Part shown: positions 33,578 through 33,755 of the stretch, one piece after another
How the letters are laid out: each line of letters begins with the position of its first letter
How positions within the stretch are numbered: the stretch's first letter is position 1
Source of the DNA: Fidelibacterota bacterium
Lineage (GTDB): Bacteria; Fidelibacterota; UBA2242
Reading direction: 5' to 3'
NCBI GenBank assembly: GCA_018002295.1
Contig: JAGNGI010000017.1
Location: forward strand, 1-33,755
DNA length: 33,755 nucleotides
Translations under genes and position numbers: made by a program
The notes under the pieces: generated by a model
Told to the model about the DNA's origin: nothing
The model's input: only the letters and a program-made list of their open reading frames with translations
Database searches by the model: none

Positions 33578-33755
33578 ATGAGCCGAACGAGCAATTATTT
33601 AAAAAAACCATCTAAAATAGTCGAAAAACGTCACCGAGACGAAAAGAGACTGAATGCACTGTTTTCTACCGTCATTGGTATGCAGATAATTTTGCTTGTC
33701 TATTTTTTACCGAAAATGGCTCCTTCTCGGGCTAACCTTTTTTCTGAAGGTAAGA
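33578..33755 (+). CDS. Single-helix membrane protein, unknown (3' partial)
   Basis: The frame is open from ATG at 33578 to the right edge (59 complete codons). It has a basic N-terminus (KKPSKIVEKRHRDEKRL) followed by one hydrophobic helix (VIGMQIILLVYFLP) and the start of an outward segment. This topology occurs in TonB-like and other energy-transducing or periplasmic-anchored proteins, but nothing diagnostic is visible. No ribosome site precedes the ATG. A second ATG at 33562 in another frame stops at 33615; the two frames meet at a run of seven A bases (33601-33607). Confidence 0.55.
   Translation, partial: MSRTSNYLKKPSKIVEKRHRDEKRLNALFSTVIGMQIILLVYFLPKMAPSRANLFSEGK

Noticed and set aside
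1-33755. CRISPR array, tRNA/rRNA, insertion sequence, prophage or defence system
   Set aside because: I searched by eye for repeat-spacer patterns, cloverleaf ends, transposase motifs and known defence families on both strands and found none.

Overview
The window joins two very different stretches of one bacterial chromosome. Positions 1 to about 17,860 are AT-rich. All genes there are on the plus strand, and nearly every product starts with a Sec signal peptide. Positions about 18,060 to 33,755 are visibly richer in G+C and hold housekeeping genes on both strands. The esterase at 12486-13676 ends in a type IX secretion sorting domain of the NYPNPFNP kind. This, with the RNase G / B12-radical-SAM / L21 / L27 neighbourhood, suggests a member of the FCB group outside classical Bacteroides (for example Ignavibacteria, Calditrichota, Marinimicrobia or KSB1-like lineages). 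I cannot name the taxon from sequence alone.

Left region (1-17,860): an island of exo-acting hemicellulases. In order: GH29 alpha-L-fucosidase with RICIN and CBM6 modules (5' end cut by the window), GH43, GH51, GH97, an orphan signal-peptide ORF, GH43 with CBM6, GH43, GH51, an acyl esterase with a T9SS tail, a truncated CE1-type esterase remnant, GH67 alpha-glucuronidase, and a GH43. Together they would strip arabinose, xylose, 4-O-methyl-glucuronic acid, acyl groups, fucose and probably alpha-galactose from a branched glucuronoarabinoxylan or similar hemicellulose. No endo-xylanase, SusC/SusD pair, transporter or regulator is visible, so the window probably shows only part of a larger locus.

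Right region: six minus-strand genes (24,654 down to 18,057) form a likely operon: TPR protein, nitrilase-family amidohydrolase, a small unknown, an HD phosphohydrolase, a B12-binding radical SAM/DUF2344 protein and RNase G. Divergent from it is a plus-strand run: an alkylguanine-DNA alkyltransferase with an unusual zinc-finger N-terminus, a secreted GH15-like (alpha/alpha)6 hydrolase with a GH2-type jelly roll, and a HEAT-repeat/cyclophilin fusion. Next come rplU and rpmA behind a structured leader and followed by a clear terminator. The rest is a degenerate trehalose-phosphatase-like protein (minus), a 55-residue 2x[4Fe-4S] ferredoxin (minus), an MFS transporter (plus) and the start of a one-helix membrane protein cut by the right edge.

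No gene-free stretch exceeds about 300 bases. I saw no tRNA, rRNA, CRISPR array, transposase or integrase. The most unusual points are the zinc-finger/alkyltransferase fusion, the catalytic-residue losses in the OtsB-like protein, mutually exclusive hairpins ahead of rplU, the decayed esterase gene with an ATT at its start position, and the sharp compositional boundary at about 18 kb.
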